64,000 bases of DNA from Defluviitalea raffinosedens (GCF_016908775.1 NZ_JAFBEP010000003.1:124001-188000); one strand, 5' to 3'; counted from the first letter of the stretch, positions 45,502 through 55,952 are shown. Numbers and translations: made by a program. The notes: a model not told the origin generated them from the letters alone.

Positions 45502-47181
45502 TTATTTTACAATCACTACTTTTGCATTCAGACCGTCCCTTACAATATACAGCCTGTCATTTTGCTTTAATTCTTCCGGCTGAATAATCTTTCCATCTTT
45601 GATAATCATCGCTTCTTCCAAGGTTAAATAGAAGGAATCTTTCCTTGGCATCCACTGAGTATTTTTGGGGCTCCAGTCCGAAGCATTAATAATATTGATT
45701 CTCCATCCGGTCCATTTATGATTTTCAGGTACTGCTCCTGCAACGCCATTCGTAATTCTTTGTTTCAGGAGAGAGTCCCTGTTCTTTTGAACCATTATAG
45801 CCTGAATTCTGTCTCCATCGGCATAAACATATGCATACCAGTCTTCCAGGCCTTTTTGCTTAGCATAATCACTGTCTTCGTCCACTGCATAATCTCCATA
45901 ATAGAAGTCTTCATGCGCAACTATTTTTCCTGCTTCTAAATCATAGATCATGGTATCTTCATCATAATAGAGTTCCTTGGTATCATTAAAGCCTTCCCAT
46001 TCGTGTCTGTTTAAAAGAGCAAATTTCTTTAAAATGATACTGTCTCTGAATACAACATCCAGTCTTCCTTCATACAGATAATCCTGACCAATATTGGAAT
46101 TATTGATATCTTCATTATAGACATAAATTACATTGGCGTTCATGCCATCTATTCTGCCATCTCCTACAATAAAGGCATCCACTCCTGGTTCCAGAGCATA
46201 AATATCCACCAGTCTTCCGTTCTTTATGACGATCGTTCCATCATTAAAGGTGATATTCTTATGGTTTTTAGCTAATTCAAAGGACTGCGAATACCAGTTC
46301 ATTTCTTCTATAGTATCTGTATAATTGGCTTCATATTGATTCTTAAGCACCATGGCTTCTACTCTGTCAGAACTAAAAAAGTCCTTAACCACCATATATG
46401 CCGTATTTCCAACATAATATTTTAATTTGGAAGGGGATACTTCCTGGCCTCCTATATAGATCGGAGAATCTCCGGAATAGGAAATAGTTTTTGCACTACT
46501 TACATCTTCCCATTGTCCATTTTTAAATACCTTTAAATCCGTTAAGGTCAAATCTTCATCCAGAATATCTGTTGCTGCAATCTTTCCTTTATAAAGTCCT
46601 TTGACCTGTACAGATTTACCTTGTACAGCAATTCTGCTGACCATCATTGTATCTATTTCATCAAAATAGAGTTTTACCCTGTCCCCTACATAAAGGGTAT
46701 TTAAAGATCCCTTTTTACCATCTTTTAAAAGGATGGTTGCCGGAGATGTAAAATAAGTTTCTTCTTTGCCAATATCCAGTTTTACAATCAATTGGTTCCT
46801 GTCGATTCCTTTAATGGTACCAACTCTTACTTTGCTTCCTTCTGGAATATAGCCTGGCGCTGCTGTTGAAAACCCTTCCATGTAAGAAATCTTTCGGTTT
46901 TTAAGGGTAGCGTATACTTCCATACCCGCCTTAAAATCCTTTGAGGAAGCATTAAGGGTATCTATTGAAAAAATAACACTTCTGTCAAAAGAAAGGGTGT
47001 GAAGTGTTCCATCATACTCTTCGATGGACACTTCATTTTCCCCTATTTCCACAAGAAAACCTTCTATATACCCCTGGCGATAAGGAGTAGTAAGGTCGGC
47101 AAAAACCCCTGTGGTATTAAAGATCATGCTGAGTGCTATGATCGCAGCTACCAAGCCTTTTTTAAATAATTGATTTTTCAT
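45502..47181 (-). CDS. Exported beta-rich protein of unknown function (559 aa), surface-locus member
   Basis: I do not recognise this protein. The signal peptide is KGLVAAIIALSMIFNTTGVFA (cleavage near residue 28). The mature chain appears to be a string of small beta-barrel modules with the recurring pattern 'V.G...G.I.....' (EGFLVEIGENEVSIEEYDG, VGTIKGIDRNQLIVKLDIG, YEGRLDVVFRDSIILKKF). These recall OB- or S1-like or DUF5666-type units. There is no anchor domain and no cysteine cluster. It lies 12 bp after the 2054-aa TIG protein and 24 bp before the SLH gene, so the three are surely one transcript. Confidence 0.7.
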   Translation of the reverse strand: MKNQLFKKGLVAAIIALSMIFNTTGVFADLTTPYRQGYIEGFLVEIGENEVSIEEYDGTLHTLSFDRSVIFSIDTLNASSKDFKAGMEVYATLKNRKISYMEGFSTAAPGYIPEGSKVRVGTIKGIDRNQLIVKLDIGKEETYFTSPATILLKDGKKGSLNTLYVGDRVKLYFDEIDTMMVSRIAVQGKSVQVKGLYKGKIAATDILDEDLTLTDLKVFKNGQWEDVSSAKTISYSGDSPIYIGGQEVSPSKLKYYVGNTAYMVVKDFFSSDRVEAMVLKNQYEANYTDTIEEMNWYSQSFELAKNHKNITFNDGTIVIKNGRLVDIYALEPGVDAFIVGDGRIDGMNANVIYVYNEDINNSNIGQDYLYEGRLDVVFRDSIILKKFALLNRHEWEGFNDTKELYYDEDTMIYDLEAGKIVAHEDFYYGDYAVDEDSDYAKQKGLEDWYAYVYADGDRIQAIMVQKNRDSLLKQRITNGVAGAVPENHKWTGWRINIINASDWSPKNTQWMPRKDSFYLTLEEAMIIKDGKIIQPEELKQNDRLYIVRDGLNAKVVIVK

Positions 47182-47193
47182 CTCTCCAACCTC

Positions 47194-50100
47194 CTATCTC
47201 CTGCTTCCGATAACCATGTATTTTCCTAGTCTGTCAATATAAGTTCCTATTGCTGCCTGGTCCGTATGGTTTGATCTTTTAACGGGAACCCATGTCTTGC
47301 TGGAAGTATTGTACCTGCCGAATGAAATGTTGGTTAATCTTCTTAGATCAGCCATATTTCCATCATAGTCAAGATTAAATAAGATACTTGAATTTAAGTA
47401 TTCCATATTGCTCTGGTTCTTTCCTACATATTGAGTTGCTTCTAAGACATACAGATTGGAAAGTCCCACGGTTCCAGCTTCCAGTTCAGGATTGCCGTTG
47501 TTTTGAGTGATTTTGAACCTTACTCCTGCATCGGAATTGCTTCTGTTGTTTAACATGTTATCATTCATAAATGCATTCGGATTAAAGACTAAGGTGAAAT
47601 CCTGCCCTATAACCGTAATATCTGCTGCATACCTTGAAGCAATAGTCTCTGCAGGGATACTGATCACAGCTGATTTAGAACCGGCAAGGGTTCCCCTTGT
47701 TAAATCAATCGTCAGTGCTCTATTGGCATCATTTCTGCCGATAGAGATTTCTGCAAGAGTTCCATTTTTCTTAAGGATGGTTTCTTCATTCAATTCTCCG
47801 TCTGTATCAGGAATTCCTACAGTTTTTCCAGTTCTTACTTCATTACTTTCCCGAGAAGCCTTGGATATATTAAATTCACCAATGGCTTTTACGATAAATT
47901 TATACGTTGTTCGAGGCTCTAAATCTTCGTAAACGAAACTGGTGGTTTTGCTCGTTCCAATCAGTTCGATATTGCTGCTGTTAATAACCACATAAATTTC
48001 ATATTCCTTAGCTCCAGGTACTTCTGACCAGGTAATTTTGATATATCTGTCATAAATTAAATCAGCTCTCACACCCTGAGGTGCTTCCACTTCTGGCAGC
48101 GAATAACCCAGTGGGTAAATATTGGTTGCCCCACCATCTTCGTTAACAAGAATAACACCAAGGCTATCCTTATTGCCTTCAGGAGTAGTTACTTTAACGG
48201 TTTCTGAATCGATAAATTCCACAGCAGCTGCTTCGATACCGGATTCTAAAGTATAGGCCACTCCTTCAATGTAAAATACTTTATCCTTAGTTGACCCATC
48301 GGCTTTTTTAATCACAGGATTAAAGTACACTTTTGCCCCATCTTTAAAGCCAAATCCTTTTAATTTTATTTCCTGTCCTCCTTCAACGGAGATCGTTTTT
48401 ATTTCTGTCAGTTCACTCAAGTCTGTAACCTTAGTAATTTTAGGATTGCTTATAAAGGTAAAGGGCTCTGGCGCCGTTACAATGGTTCCATCAGGATTTT
48501 GAACCTTTACGGTTACTTCTCCCGGTTCATGGGCCGGTGTGGTTACATAGATGAACTTGCCGTCTCTGGAGACAGTAATGTCTTTAGCAGGAATTTCTCC
48601 AAAGTATACATGGATGGTGTCTGTAAAACCTTCCATAGTGCTTCTGAAATCTTTTCCTTCGATAGTCACTTTAGTGCCTCCGGCAGCAGGACCCTTGTTT
48701 GGTGTAATTTTGGTCACGCTCGGATCACTTTCACCTTTCACAAAAGTGATATATATAGGAGGCGTTAATTCATCAGACGCCGCACTACCTCCGTCTTCAT
48801 TCACCACGATCAGTCTGTAGTACTTACCAACATTATTTTCGGATGCCGCAGGCATTTCAAAGCTTAACAAACGGGGCAATCCGTCATAATTAATGCTGCT
48901 TGGCCCCAAATCCATTATTTCTCCAATGAGAATATGGGCATTATCTCTAAAATCATCCCCTATTACTTTAATGGTGTTTCCGCCTTTATAATTTACTCGG
49001 ATGATTCTTGCCATAACCTGTCGTCCATCAATGATCACCTGTTCTGATACAGGAGAAACATTTTGATTGGTAATGTCAGTAATAATCGGCTTGCTATCAG
49101 GATTTTTATAGATGAAGGTGGATTTAGCCTCTCCTCCGTCAGGATTAATTACTCTTAAAGATACTGTTCCAACGGTATAGTATGGTGGAGTCGTAACAGA
49201 AAGTTCCGTGCTGTCAATGTTGTTAACCGCCGGAGCAAATCCTCTTTCAACGATAAATCTTCTGTCCACAACAGAGAATCTTATTAATTCGCTGAAAGGA
49301 TAAGCATTTCCATCTTTATCTACAAGTAAATTCGTATTGATAAAAGATTCTTCGTCATTAAAGTGTATAAATGTATTGGTATACGTTACGTCATTGTATT
49401 TTAAAGTCACCTGAATCTGGGCTGTAGAACCTGTTTTTGTGTCATACACTGCTTTATAAACAGCAGTAAAGTCCTTTTCAAGAGATACTTGTGCATTCCC
49501 CTGGTTAATAAGGCCCGAGTTAGGTTTATCTCTCGCAATGTCCTTATTGGTATTGTCTCCAAATTGGACCAATGTCATATTGCGGTTTTCTTTCTCTGAT
49601 GTTGACGTATAAACCTTTATAGGTGACTGTCTGAAATCTGAACCATAAATGCCGATATTATCATTCCCCGACTTATTTCCTGTATTAGGAGATACCTTAG
49701 TAATTTTGGGGTTAGACCCTTCATAGGTATAGGTCACGGTATTGGATCTTCCTCCATCATTGTTTTCAACATATACCGCTGCCGTTCCTTTCTTGCCTTT
49801 TGGAGTAATTACTTTTATATAAGTACTGTTAAACTCTACAATCATTGCCCTTTCCATACCAAAGTACACTTTAGGAAGAAGTGGCGATGTATAATAATAT
49901 TCATAAGGATATATAGGCGGGCTAAGCTCTTTTTGATCGTTTGGATCAAAGGATTTATCATATTTCCCATTGCCGTTTAAATCTGTAAAGGGTTCTCCTT
50001 CATCATACTCCTGATTTCTGTTAAGATCTTCAAAAGGTTCAGCAGATCTAAAGTCATTTCCAAATATTTCTACGATGGTTCCTCCTGCTGCAGTACCTGC

Positions 50101-53100
50101 ACTGGGAATAATCCTTGTGATTTCTGGATGGCTCTTAGGAACAACGTAAGTGTACCCATTTTCTACAGAATAACTTCCTCCATCAGGATTAATCACAACA
50201 ACAGGAACAGACCAGCGTCCAACGCCTTTATCTGCAAACAAATCTCCGGAATAAGGCGGAACAACAACCGTTATGGTGTTTCCAGAAGTTGAAATCTGAA
50301 CTTTAGAAGGATCCACTTCTACACCATTGATAAATACTTTTGCCTTTTTATCTCCGGTTTCTATAAAATTACTACCGTAAATTGTAATAATATTGTTTCC
50401 AGCAACACTTCCTTCGGAAGGATCGATCCGATCAATTTTCGGTTTGCTTTGTGGCTGTGCATAATAGTAAAAACCATTTTCATCTTTCTTTGTATCTTTC
50501 TTCGTATCCGGGTTTTGAACCGTTACATCGTACCAGCCATCTGGAAAATCCAGGGCAGGTACAGTGAAGTAAATCGTATTTTTGTCTATTACTTTTACAT
50601 TGTCTCCAACAATCCGATCTCCCTTTATCACAAAAGGCGTAACGATTTTAAAAGTAAGGATTTCAACAGAGCCTTTCCCAATTATAATGGTTCCATCTGC
50701 TTTAACCGTCAGGTCAAAGAGGTCTCCTCCTACCTTATTGGCCTGAAGTTTTAAACTGCTGCTGTCTACTTGAACTCTATACTCATTTCCAAGACCATCG
50801 GAAATAATGGGAATTCCGGATGGATCTAAATCAACGGTATAATATTTCCCTCCAGGCATTTCTTCTAATAAAATACTATGATAATAACTAGCTGTTATCA
50901 GTTCTTTATTCTTTATTGAAAACAAAAGTTCACCTGGATTTGTAAATTCTTTAAGTTCTATTTCCTTTGTAGAGGTATTGATATTATATGAATTAATGTC
51001 TTGCCCTTCGATTAAAACTCTTGTTCCGATCAGGCGATAAATCGCATCTTTCCCTCCGGTGGGGTCCGGTTTTAAGAAGTTATCCCCTTTAATCACAACC
51101 AAAGTTCCTGTATTTCCTTGTCTTGGCTGTATGGAAGTAATTTTGGGATCTGTAAAGGTTTTTACGTAGCTAAAGGGGAAAGTCGCCATTGCTCCTTCAG
51201 GATTCATCACCTGCAATTGGGTCTGTCCTTCTCGTCCTGGTGGCGCTTTAAAGGTAATGGTTCTTCCATCCGCTTCTCTTTTAATAGACTTCACTTCTGC
51301 TCCGTCTATAAATACTCTAACCCCATCAGTAAAATTACTACCTACAATAACAATTTCATCTCCTCCCTCTACAGGTACAACATTAGGAGTCACATTTTGA
51401 ATTGTAGGATGCTTTGAAATATCCGGACTTACAAATTCAATAAAGTCATTAATCTGCGTACTCAATCCCATTTCTGTAGAATTTCTTATGGGATTTGTTA
51501 CTTTAAGCGGAGCCTTTCCTATATTCACTCCTGGATCAGGGGTTCCTTCCTTTAATCTGATTAATATTTTGGTACCTAATTCGCTGCCGCTGGAACCGTC
51601 CAACTCTCTTCCATTGGCATCAAATATCTTTAAGAAAATATCCGGAGAACTGTTCTTGTCAATGACTATGGTTCCTAATTCCACAACAGGATAACGAACG
51701 ATTTCTTTTCCTGTTTTTTCATCAGTAAATTTGTGAATCAAAAAGTTTTTCCCATAAATGGCAATGTATCTGTCACTGGGAATCTTTCCTTTGTCATTCA
51801 CCTGAATCAAATTGGGAACTGCTTCTGTAATTTCGGGGGATACTTTACTTACAATATATGTGTATCCCTTTTCTTTCACTGCTCTTTCTCTAATAACAAT
51901 ATTTCCATCTGCTTTTGTTAAAACCGTCTCTGTTTCAATAACTACGTCTTGTATCGGAGATATATCTGCATTGGTAACCTGGGGAGTGCGCACTATTATA
52001 CTGTCCAAATCTTTATTAAAAGAGTATTTATACAAGTTTCCCTCATTGTCTTTAAAAGAAGCCTTATTTCCTATAATCACACTAATTTTTTTAGTTACCG
52101 ATGAAATAGGAGTGGATGAACCAGCTTTTTTATCATATTTTAAAACAAGGGTATTGGCATCGGCAGCTGATACATCTGTTAATTCATACTCATCTGAACT
52201 AAAGTTATCTATATTGGTTATATTAAGACTTCCAATAAATTGTCCTGTAATAGTAACCAGTTCTCCAGTATCCGGACCTGTTTTGGGATACACGGTAAGT
52301 ATAGTCATCTTATTTTGAGAATCGATAATTGTAAATTTATCCTCAAGAATTGCTTCCCCTGTTATTTCCTGCATAGGATCTTTGCCTTCAGAGATCTTAT
52401 TGGTTATTACCACATAATATTCTCCCAGAGGAAGATTCGGCACTTGTACAGAAAGGGTATCTTTCTCACTTGCAGATGTTTTTTGCTGATAAGTAGGATT
52501 AAGTCCCTTATTGGAATTGGTATAGGGATCAGTTCCATCTAACGTTGTTAAGAAAAATACATCATACAAATCTAATTTATCTGCTGTAAAATAGATGGTT
52601 TCTCCCGGCTGTGCTCTATTGGGAAACATTTCAATTTTCCCGCTGATAGGCAAGTCTTTGGTTAATTGAAATTGATCTTTGTAAGTATGGGTAATGTGTA
52701 CATTAACATCTTTTTCTATGTTATTAATTTTAGTCTTTGTTTTGAGTTCACTGGTAAAAACAATATTTTGAATACCCAGATCTCCTGTGAGATTTTCAAT
52801 TTCTACACTTGCTTCACTATCTTTAAATTTAGTTGCATCAAAGGTTGTATATGAATTACCTTTACCATACTTTGCCTCTATGATCTGGCCTTTTCCTGAA
52901 CTGCTGGAATACTCATATACATTTTTTAGCTTTGATCCTTCAATTTTTAGCTTCTCCGTTGGTCCTTGCTTTACCTTTCGTGTTATTCCCGTTAATTGAG
53001 GCATATTTTGCTCATTAATAGAAATTACTGCGCCGCCTACATTAAGCTGTACGCCTAATTGATCTTTTTGCGCCAATTCAAACTGCAAAATATTATCGGT

Positions 53101-53358
53101 ATTGATTGTTCGATTTCCTAAAGGCTTATAACCGCCATCAGTTGTCAGCATCAGGACGTCTGCATCCTTTAAGTATGCTCCCTCGATAATAATATACGCT
53201 TTTTCAATTAAACGATTTCTGTCATAAGTCTTACCGATAGTAACGTCAGTAACTTCAAACTTATCCGGATCAAAGGCATATATTACTTCTGTCGGCAAAA
53301 GACTTAAAGTCATGATTAAAATCATAAGTCGTGCCAAAAATTTATTGAATTTACGCAT
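47194..53358 (-). CDS. Giant exported protein (2054 aa) with at least eight IPT/TIG domains and FN3
   Basis: The largest gene here. The signal peptide is LARLMILIMTLSLLPTEVIYA. IPT/TIG (Ig-like) domains recur, recognised by 'I..I.P..G...GG..V.I.G..F': near residues 353, 653, 738, 973, 1079, 1219, 1426, 1546 and, more divergent, 1643. The domain near 1079 is interrupted by two acidic loops (DLNRNQEYDEGE, DLNGNGKYDKSFD; about 1108-1138) that look like Ca-binding sites. A fibronectin III domain covers about 1750-1836. The last 200 residues form a beta-module also seen at the end of the 818-aa protein. There is no anchor of its own; it probably relies on partners. The ATG follows GAGGGGATG. Confidence 0.85.
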   Translation of the reverse strand: MRKFNKFLARLMILIMTLSLLPTEVIYAFDPDKFEVTDVTIGKTYDRNRLIEKAYIIIEGAYLKDADVLMLTTDGGYKPLGNRTINTDNILQFELAQKDQLGVQLNVGGAVISINEQNMPQLTGITRKVKQGPTEKLKIEGSKLKNVYEYSSSSGKGQIIEAKYGKGNSYTTFDATKFKDSEASVEIENLTGDLGIQNIVFTSELKTKTKINNIEKDVNVHITHTYKDQFQLTKDLPISGKIEMFPNRAQPGETIYFTADKLDLYDVFFLTTLDGTDPYTNSNKGLNPTYQQKTSASEKDTLSVQVPNLPLGEYYVVITNKISEGKDPMQEITGEAILEDKFTIIDSQNKMTILTVYPKTGPDTGELVTITGQFIGSLNITNIDNFSSDEYELTDVSAADANTLVLKYDKKAGSSTPISSVTKKISVIIGNKASFKDNEGNLYKYSFNKDLDSIIVRTPQVTNADISPIQDVVIETETVLTKADGNIVIRERAVKEKGYTYIVSKVSPEITEAVPNLIQVNDKGKIPSDRYIAIYGKNFLIHKFTDEKTGKEIVRYPVVELGTIVIDKNSSPDIFLKIFDANGRELDGSSGSELGTKILIRLKEGTPDPGVNIGKAPLKVTNPIRNSTEMGLSTQINDFIEFVSPDISKHPTIQNVTPNVVPVEGGDEIVIVGSNFTDGVRVFIDGAEVKSIKREADGRTITFKAPPGREGQTQLQVMNPEGAMATFPFSYVKTFTDPKITSIQPRQGNTGTLVVIKGDNFLKPDPTGGKDAIYRLIGTRVLIEGQDINSYNINTSTKEIELKEFTNPGELLFSIKNKELITASYYHSILLEEMPGGKYYTVDLDPSGIPIISDGLGNEYRVQVDSSSLKLQANKVGGDLFDLTVKADGTIIIGKGSVEILTFKIVTPFVIKGDRIVGDNVKVIDKNTIYFTVPALDFPDGWYDVTVQNPDTKKDTKKDENGFYYYAQPQSKPKIDRIDPSEGSVAGNNIITIYGSNFIETGDKKAKVFINGVEVDPSKVQISTSGNTITVVVPPYSGDLFADKGVGRWSVPVVVINPDGGSYSVENGYTYVVPKSHPEITRIIPSAGTAAGGTIVEIFGNDFRSAEPFEDLNRNQEYDEGEPFTDLNGNGKYDKSFDPNDQKELSPPIYPYEYYYTSPLLPKVYFGMERAMIVEFNSTYIKVITPKGKKGTAAVYVENNDGGRSNTVTYTYEGSNPKITKVSPNTGNKSGNDNIGIYGSDFRQSPIKVYTSTSEKENRNMTLVQFGDNTNKDIARDKPNSGLINQGNAQVSLEKDFTAVYKAVYDTKTGSTAQIQVTLKYNDVTYTNTFIHFNDEESFINTNLLVDKDGNAYPFSELIRFSVVDRRFIVERGFAPAVNNIDSTELSVTTPPYYTVGTVSLRVINPDGGEAKSTFIYKNPDSKPIITDITNQNVSPVSEQVIIDGRQVMARIIRVNYKGGNTIKVIGDDFRDNAHILIGEIMDLGPSSINYDGLPRLLSFEMPAASENNVGKYYRLIVVNEDGGSAASDELTPPIYITFVKGESDPSVTKITPNKGPAAGGTKVTIEGKDFRSTMEGFTDTIHVYFGEIPAKDITVSRDGKFIYVTTPAHEPGEVTVKVQNPDGTIVTAPEPFTFISNPKITKVTDLSELTEIKTISVEGGQEIKLKGFGFKDGAKVYFNPVIKKADGSTKDKVFYIEGVAYTLESGIEAAAVEFIDSETVKVTTPEGNKDSLGVILVNEDGGATNIYPLGYSLPEVEAPQGVRADLIYDRYIKITWSEVPGAKEYEIYVVINSSNIELIGTSKTTSFVYEDLEPRTTYKFIVKAIGEFNISKASRESNEVRTGKTVGIPDTDGELNEETILKKNGTLAEISIGRNDANRALTIDLTRGTLAGSKSAVISIPAETIASRYAADITVIGQDFTLVFNPNAFMNDNMLNNRSNSDAGVRFKITQNNGNPELEAGTVGLSNLYVLEATQYVGKNQSNMEYLNSSILFNLDYDGNMADLRRLTNISFGRYNTSSKTWVPVKRSNHTDQAAIGTYIDRLGKYMVIGSRR

Positions 53359-53380
53359 GTCATCATCCCCTCAATAAAGT

Positions 53381-53397
53381 AGGGAAGTAACTTCCCT
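53381..53397 (-). terminator. Hairpin between the 818-aa and 2054-aa genes, possible attenuator
   Basis: Perfect AGGGAAGT/ACTTCCCT stem in the 44-bp gap. The T-run is short, so partial termination or mRNA stabilisation is more likely than a full stop. Confidence 0.5.
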
Positions 53398-53402
53398 GCT
53401 TT

Positions 53403-55859
53403 TTATTGTTCTATAATTACAAAGATTCCTGCCTTATTTGTCATGGCATTGACCTTTTGATTGATTTTATCCACATAGCTGTTTTCTTTCGTCCAGGTTC
53501 TTCTTGTAATATCGTATCTATATATGGCTAAACGATCCCCACTGCTGTTTTTGTATGGAATAGACAGTAATATTTCATCCCACACACAGTTTTCGCCTTT
53601 TATCTCTATAAAGTCTGATCTGGGGATCATTCCCTTAAGCTTACTTTTCGCCGCTTCCATAGCAACCGGCTCCAATCTGCCTATATAAAGGTCGATATCC
53701 TTTGAGTTCCCTCTTTGATCCAGAGTCAGATTATAAATCGTTACATCTGTGTATTTTGATTTTGTAATAAGTTCTGCAATGGAGTCTTTTGTATCTCCTC
53801 TGTAATTAATCCTTCTCGTCCATACTTCTTCTCCCATTAACTTATCGAGGTCCAACTCTACTCTGACATTGTCCCTGTAACTGCTTCTTAAATACAGGGT
53901 ATCCCGGCTTACCTGAATATCAGATAATACATCGCCTTTAGCACTTTCATTTTTTACCCTGTATTCCTCTGTAGGAATATGCTCTCCCTCAGAAAGCACA
54001 CTCAGAGTTCCGTAGGTTGTTACTGTATGATCATCGTCGTTTTGGATGATGATATTATATAGTCCAGGCTTTAACTTTCTATTTCTGGGAAGGAGAACTT
54101 CCAGATAAGTCCTGCCATCATGATCCTGTTTGACTGTAACATCACTCGCTTCTCTGTCATTGAAAAAAACTCGTATGGAAGATTTGTAAAAATAATCTCC
54201 ATAAATTCTAATGGTTGTATCAGAATCATAATCCTCAATCACAGTTTGGTCCTTTACGCCCGTATCTGTTACCGCAGGAACTGCCATGGTCGTAAATTCC
54301 CAGGAGATACTCGGGCTGTATCTTTTGTTCTCATCGATGACACCATTTTCTGAGGCATCATTTCTTAATACTTTTTCTGCTATAGTCACTGTATAGGTTG
54401 CCTGAGGTGACAAAGGCTTCACAGGAATATAGAGATACGCTCTGTGACTGGCTCTGTCCTTCTTAAACAAATACTGGTTAATATAATCCGTATTTTCCTT
54501 ACACATTTCAAGAAATTCTTTATCCAAATAATCTGTATTGCTTCCTGTAGCATATACACTGCTGGAAAGCAAATAACTAACACCTAAAGGCGAATTGAAC
54601 TCAAGTTTTCCATCAATATCTTCAAAAGTTATTCTTAAAAAACTCCTGTCTTTTAAAATACTATGGGATAAGTCGTTTTCATTAAACCAAGGATATTCTC
54701 CAACGGATTTAGGATAGACTTCCAATACCTTAGGAGTTGATTTGGATAATAAGGTAAACCTTAAAGAGTCTTCTATATAATCCTTTTGATCAAACTTAAG
54801 GCCTCCGGTAATGACAAGGGTTTCTTTAAGTTGTATTCCGTAATTGTATAATACTTTAAAATCAACATCTGCAATATAATTCTTAAGACCTGATCCGCCG
54901 GAATAAACAACCATAACGTTGTATCCTCCCGAGCGATTATATGTCTTAAGTTTGTCTAAGGTATCTTTTTCAAAATAAACGTTCAGTTTGGTATTGCTTG
55001 CTACCGATAAATCTTTCTTTTGAATGACAATATCTTGTTCTTCAACGGGTAAAGATAAGGCTTGACCTGATATGGGCCTTAAAATAACCTTTTCAACTCC
55101 TTGGTTGAAATTGTTGCCAAAAATAGTCATCGTCCAATTTTTCAAGTCATCACTGAAGATCATATTGGTTTCATATTCTATAGTCATTTGTAAATCAGTA
55201 CTGTTAATGCCTCCTGAAAAATATTTGGCATTATTGGCATCTAGGTTTAAACTTAAGGTTGTTTCATTTATGTATTGAACTTTTTCTTTAGGTAAAGTAA
55301 TTTCCCAGGCTCCATTCTTGATATTGCTAAGAATCACCTGTTTGATGTCTTTTTTAAAATTCTGCCCTGTTACAGTAATTGTTCTGGGCTGATATTCTCT
55401 GTCTTTTCCAATGGTTAGTTTTGTTCCGTCGATATATTGAATTTCTATTTCATAAATTCCAGTAAAACTTTCTAAAGAAAAATCTGTTGCATTTTTGCCT
55501 TTTATACTAACTTGAAGTTCCTTATCTTTCGCAACGATATCACTTTGAGGGATGGTAATCGTTTTTAGATCAAAAGTTCGTATTAAATGAATTTCTTTTA
55601 TGTCTTTAGTATTAACACCGTGGATTGTAAAAGTCCATCCTTCTTTTTCTCCCTTTAGATATAGATCTGTCACTTTTGCCGCATTGTTTTTTAAGCTGTA
55701 TACATTCTCTGACACGGTTTGACTTTGAGCTGAACTGCCAGTGGCTGCTGGATTCGTGTCCGCGGCCAGCAAAGTTCCTTGGGGAACAATGCCAACAAGC
55801 ATGGCAAAAATAAGACCCCATGCCATCTTTTTAGTTTTCTTTTTATGTAAATTTTTCAA
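53403..55859 (-). CDS. Exported Ig-like/TIG repeat protein (818 aa), surface-locus member
   Basis: Signal peptide MAWGLIFAMLVGIVPQGTLLA, preceded by a Lys-rich start. The mature protein is beta-rich. Repeated modules show the pattern 'W.(F/I)TI.G.NF...V..V.L' (GWTFTIHGVNTKDIKEIHLI, NWTMTIFGNNFNQGVEKVIL) and a clearer TIG domain lies at about 535-625 (TTIRIYGDYFYKSSIRVFF). An intermediate segment resembles a bacterial Big_5-like Ig domain (PLSPQATYTVTIAEKVL). The C-terminal ~180 residues resemble the end of the 2054-aa protein (IYRYDITRRTWTK compared with FGRYNTSSKTWVP). The start is TTG at 55859 behind AAGGGGGA. No anchor. Confidence 0.78.
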   Translation of the reverse strand: MKNLHKKKTKKMAWGLIFAMLVGIVPQGTLLAADTNPAATGSSAQSQTVSENVYSLKNNAAKVTDLYLKGEKEGWTFTIHGVNTKDIKEIHLIRTFDLKTITIPQSDIVAKDKELQVSIKGKNATDFSLESFTGIYEIEIQYIDGTKLTIGKDREYQPRTITVTGQNFKKDIKQVILSNIKNGAWEITLPKEKVQYINETTLSLNLDANNAKYFSGGINSTDLQMTIEYETNMIFSDDLKNWTMTIFGNNFNQGVEKVILRPISGQALSLPVEEQDIVIQKKDLSVASNTKLNVYFEKDTLDKLKTYNRSGGYNVMVVYSGGSGLKNYIADVDFKVLYNYGIQLKETLVITGGLKFDQKDYIEDSLRFTLLSKSTPKVLEVYPKSVGEYPWFNENDLSHSILKDRSFLRITFEDIDGKLEFNSPLGVSYLLSSSVYATGSNTDYLDKEFLEMCKENTDYINQYLFKKDRASHRAYLYIPVKPLSPQATYTVTIAEKVLRNDASENGVIDENKRYSPSISWEFTTMAVPAVTDTGVKDQTVIEDYDSDTTIRIYGDYFYKSSIRVFFNDREASDVTVKQDHDGRTYLEVLLPRNRKLKPGLYNIIIQNDDDHTVTTYGTLSVLSEGEHIPTEEYRVKNESAKGDVLSDIQVSRDTLYLRSSYRDNVRVELDLDKLMGEEVWTRRINYRGDTKDSIAELITKSKYTDVTIYNLTLDQRGNSKDIDLYIGRLEPVAMEAAKSKLKGMIPRSDFIEIKGENCVWDEILLSIPYKNSSGDRLAIYRYDITRRTWTKENSYVDKINQKVNAMTNKAGIFVIIEQ

Positions 55860-55927
55860 CTATATTCCCCCTTCAAACGCAAAAATACTATATTGTCTTT
55901 ATCGTCAAATTATATAACCATCTTTAG

Positions 55928-55952
55928 AAAAAAAACCCCTGGAATAGGGGTT
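55928..55952 (-). terminator. Terminator of galU
   Basis: Minus strand AACCCCT, loop ATTCC, AGGGGTT then T-run, overlapping the stop. It separates galU from the surface-protein genes. Confidence 0.85.

Noticed and set aside
47507-47932. A 141-residue plus-strand frame inside the 2054-aa gene
   Set aside because: It lies wholly opposite a well-supported gene, has no ribosome site and codes a composition typical of an antisense shadow. The same holds for the other frames opposite real genes in this window.
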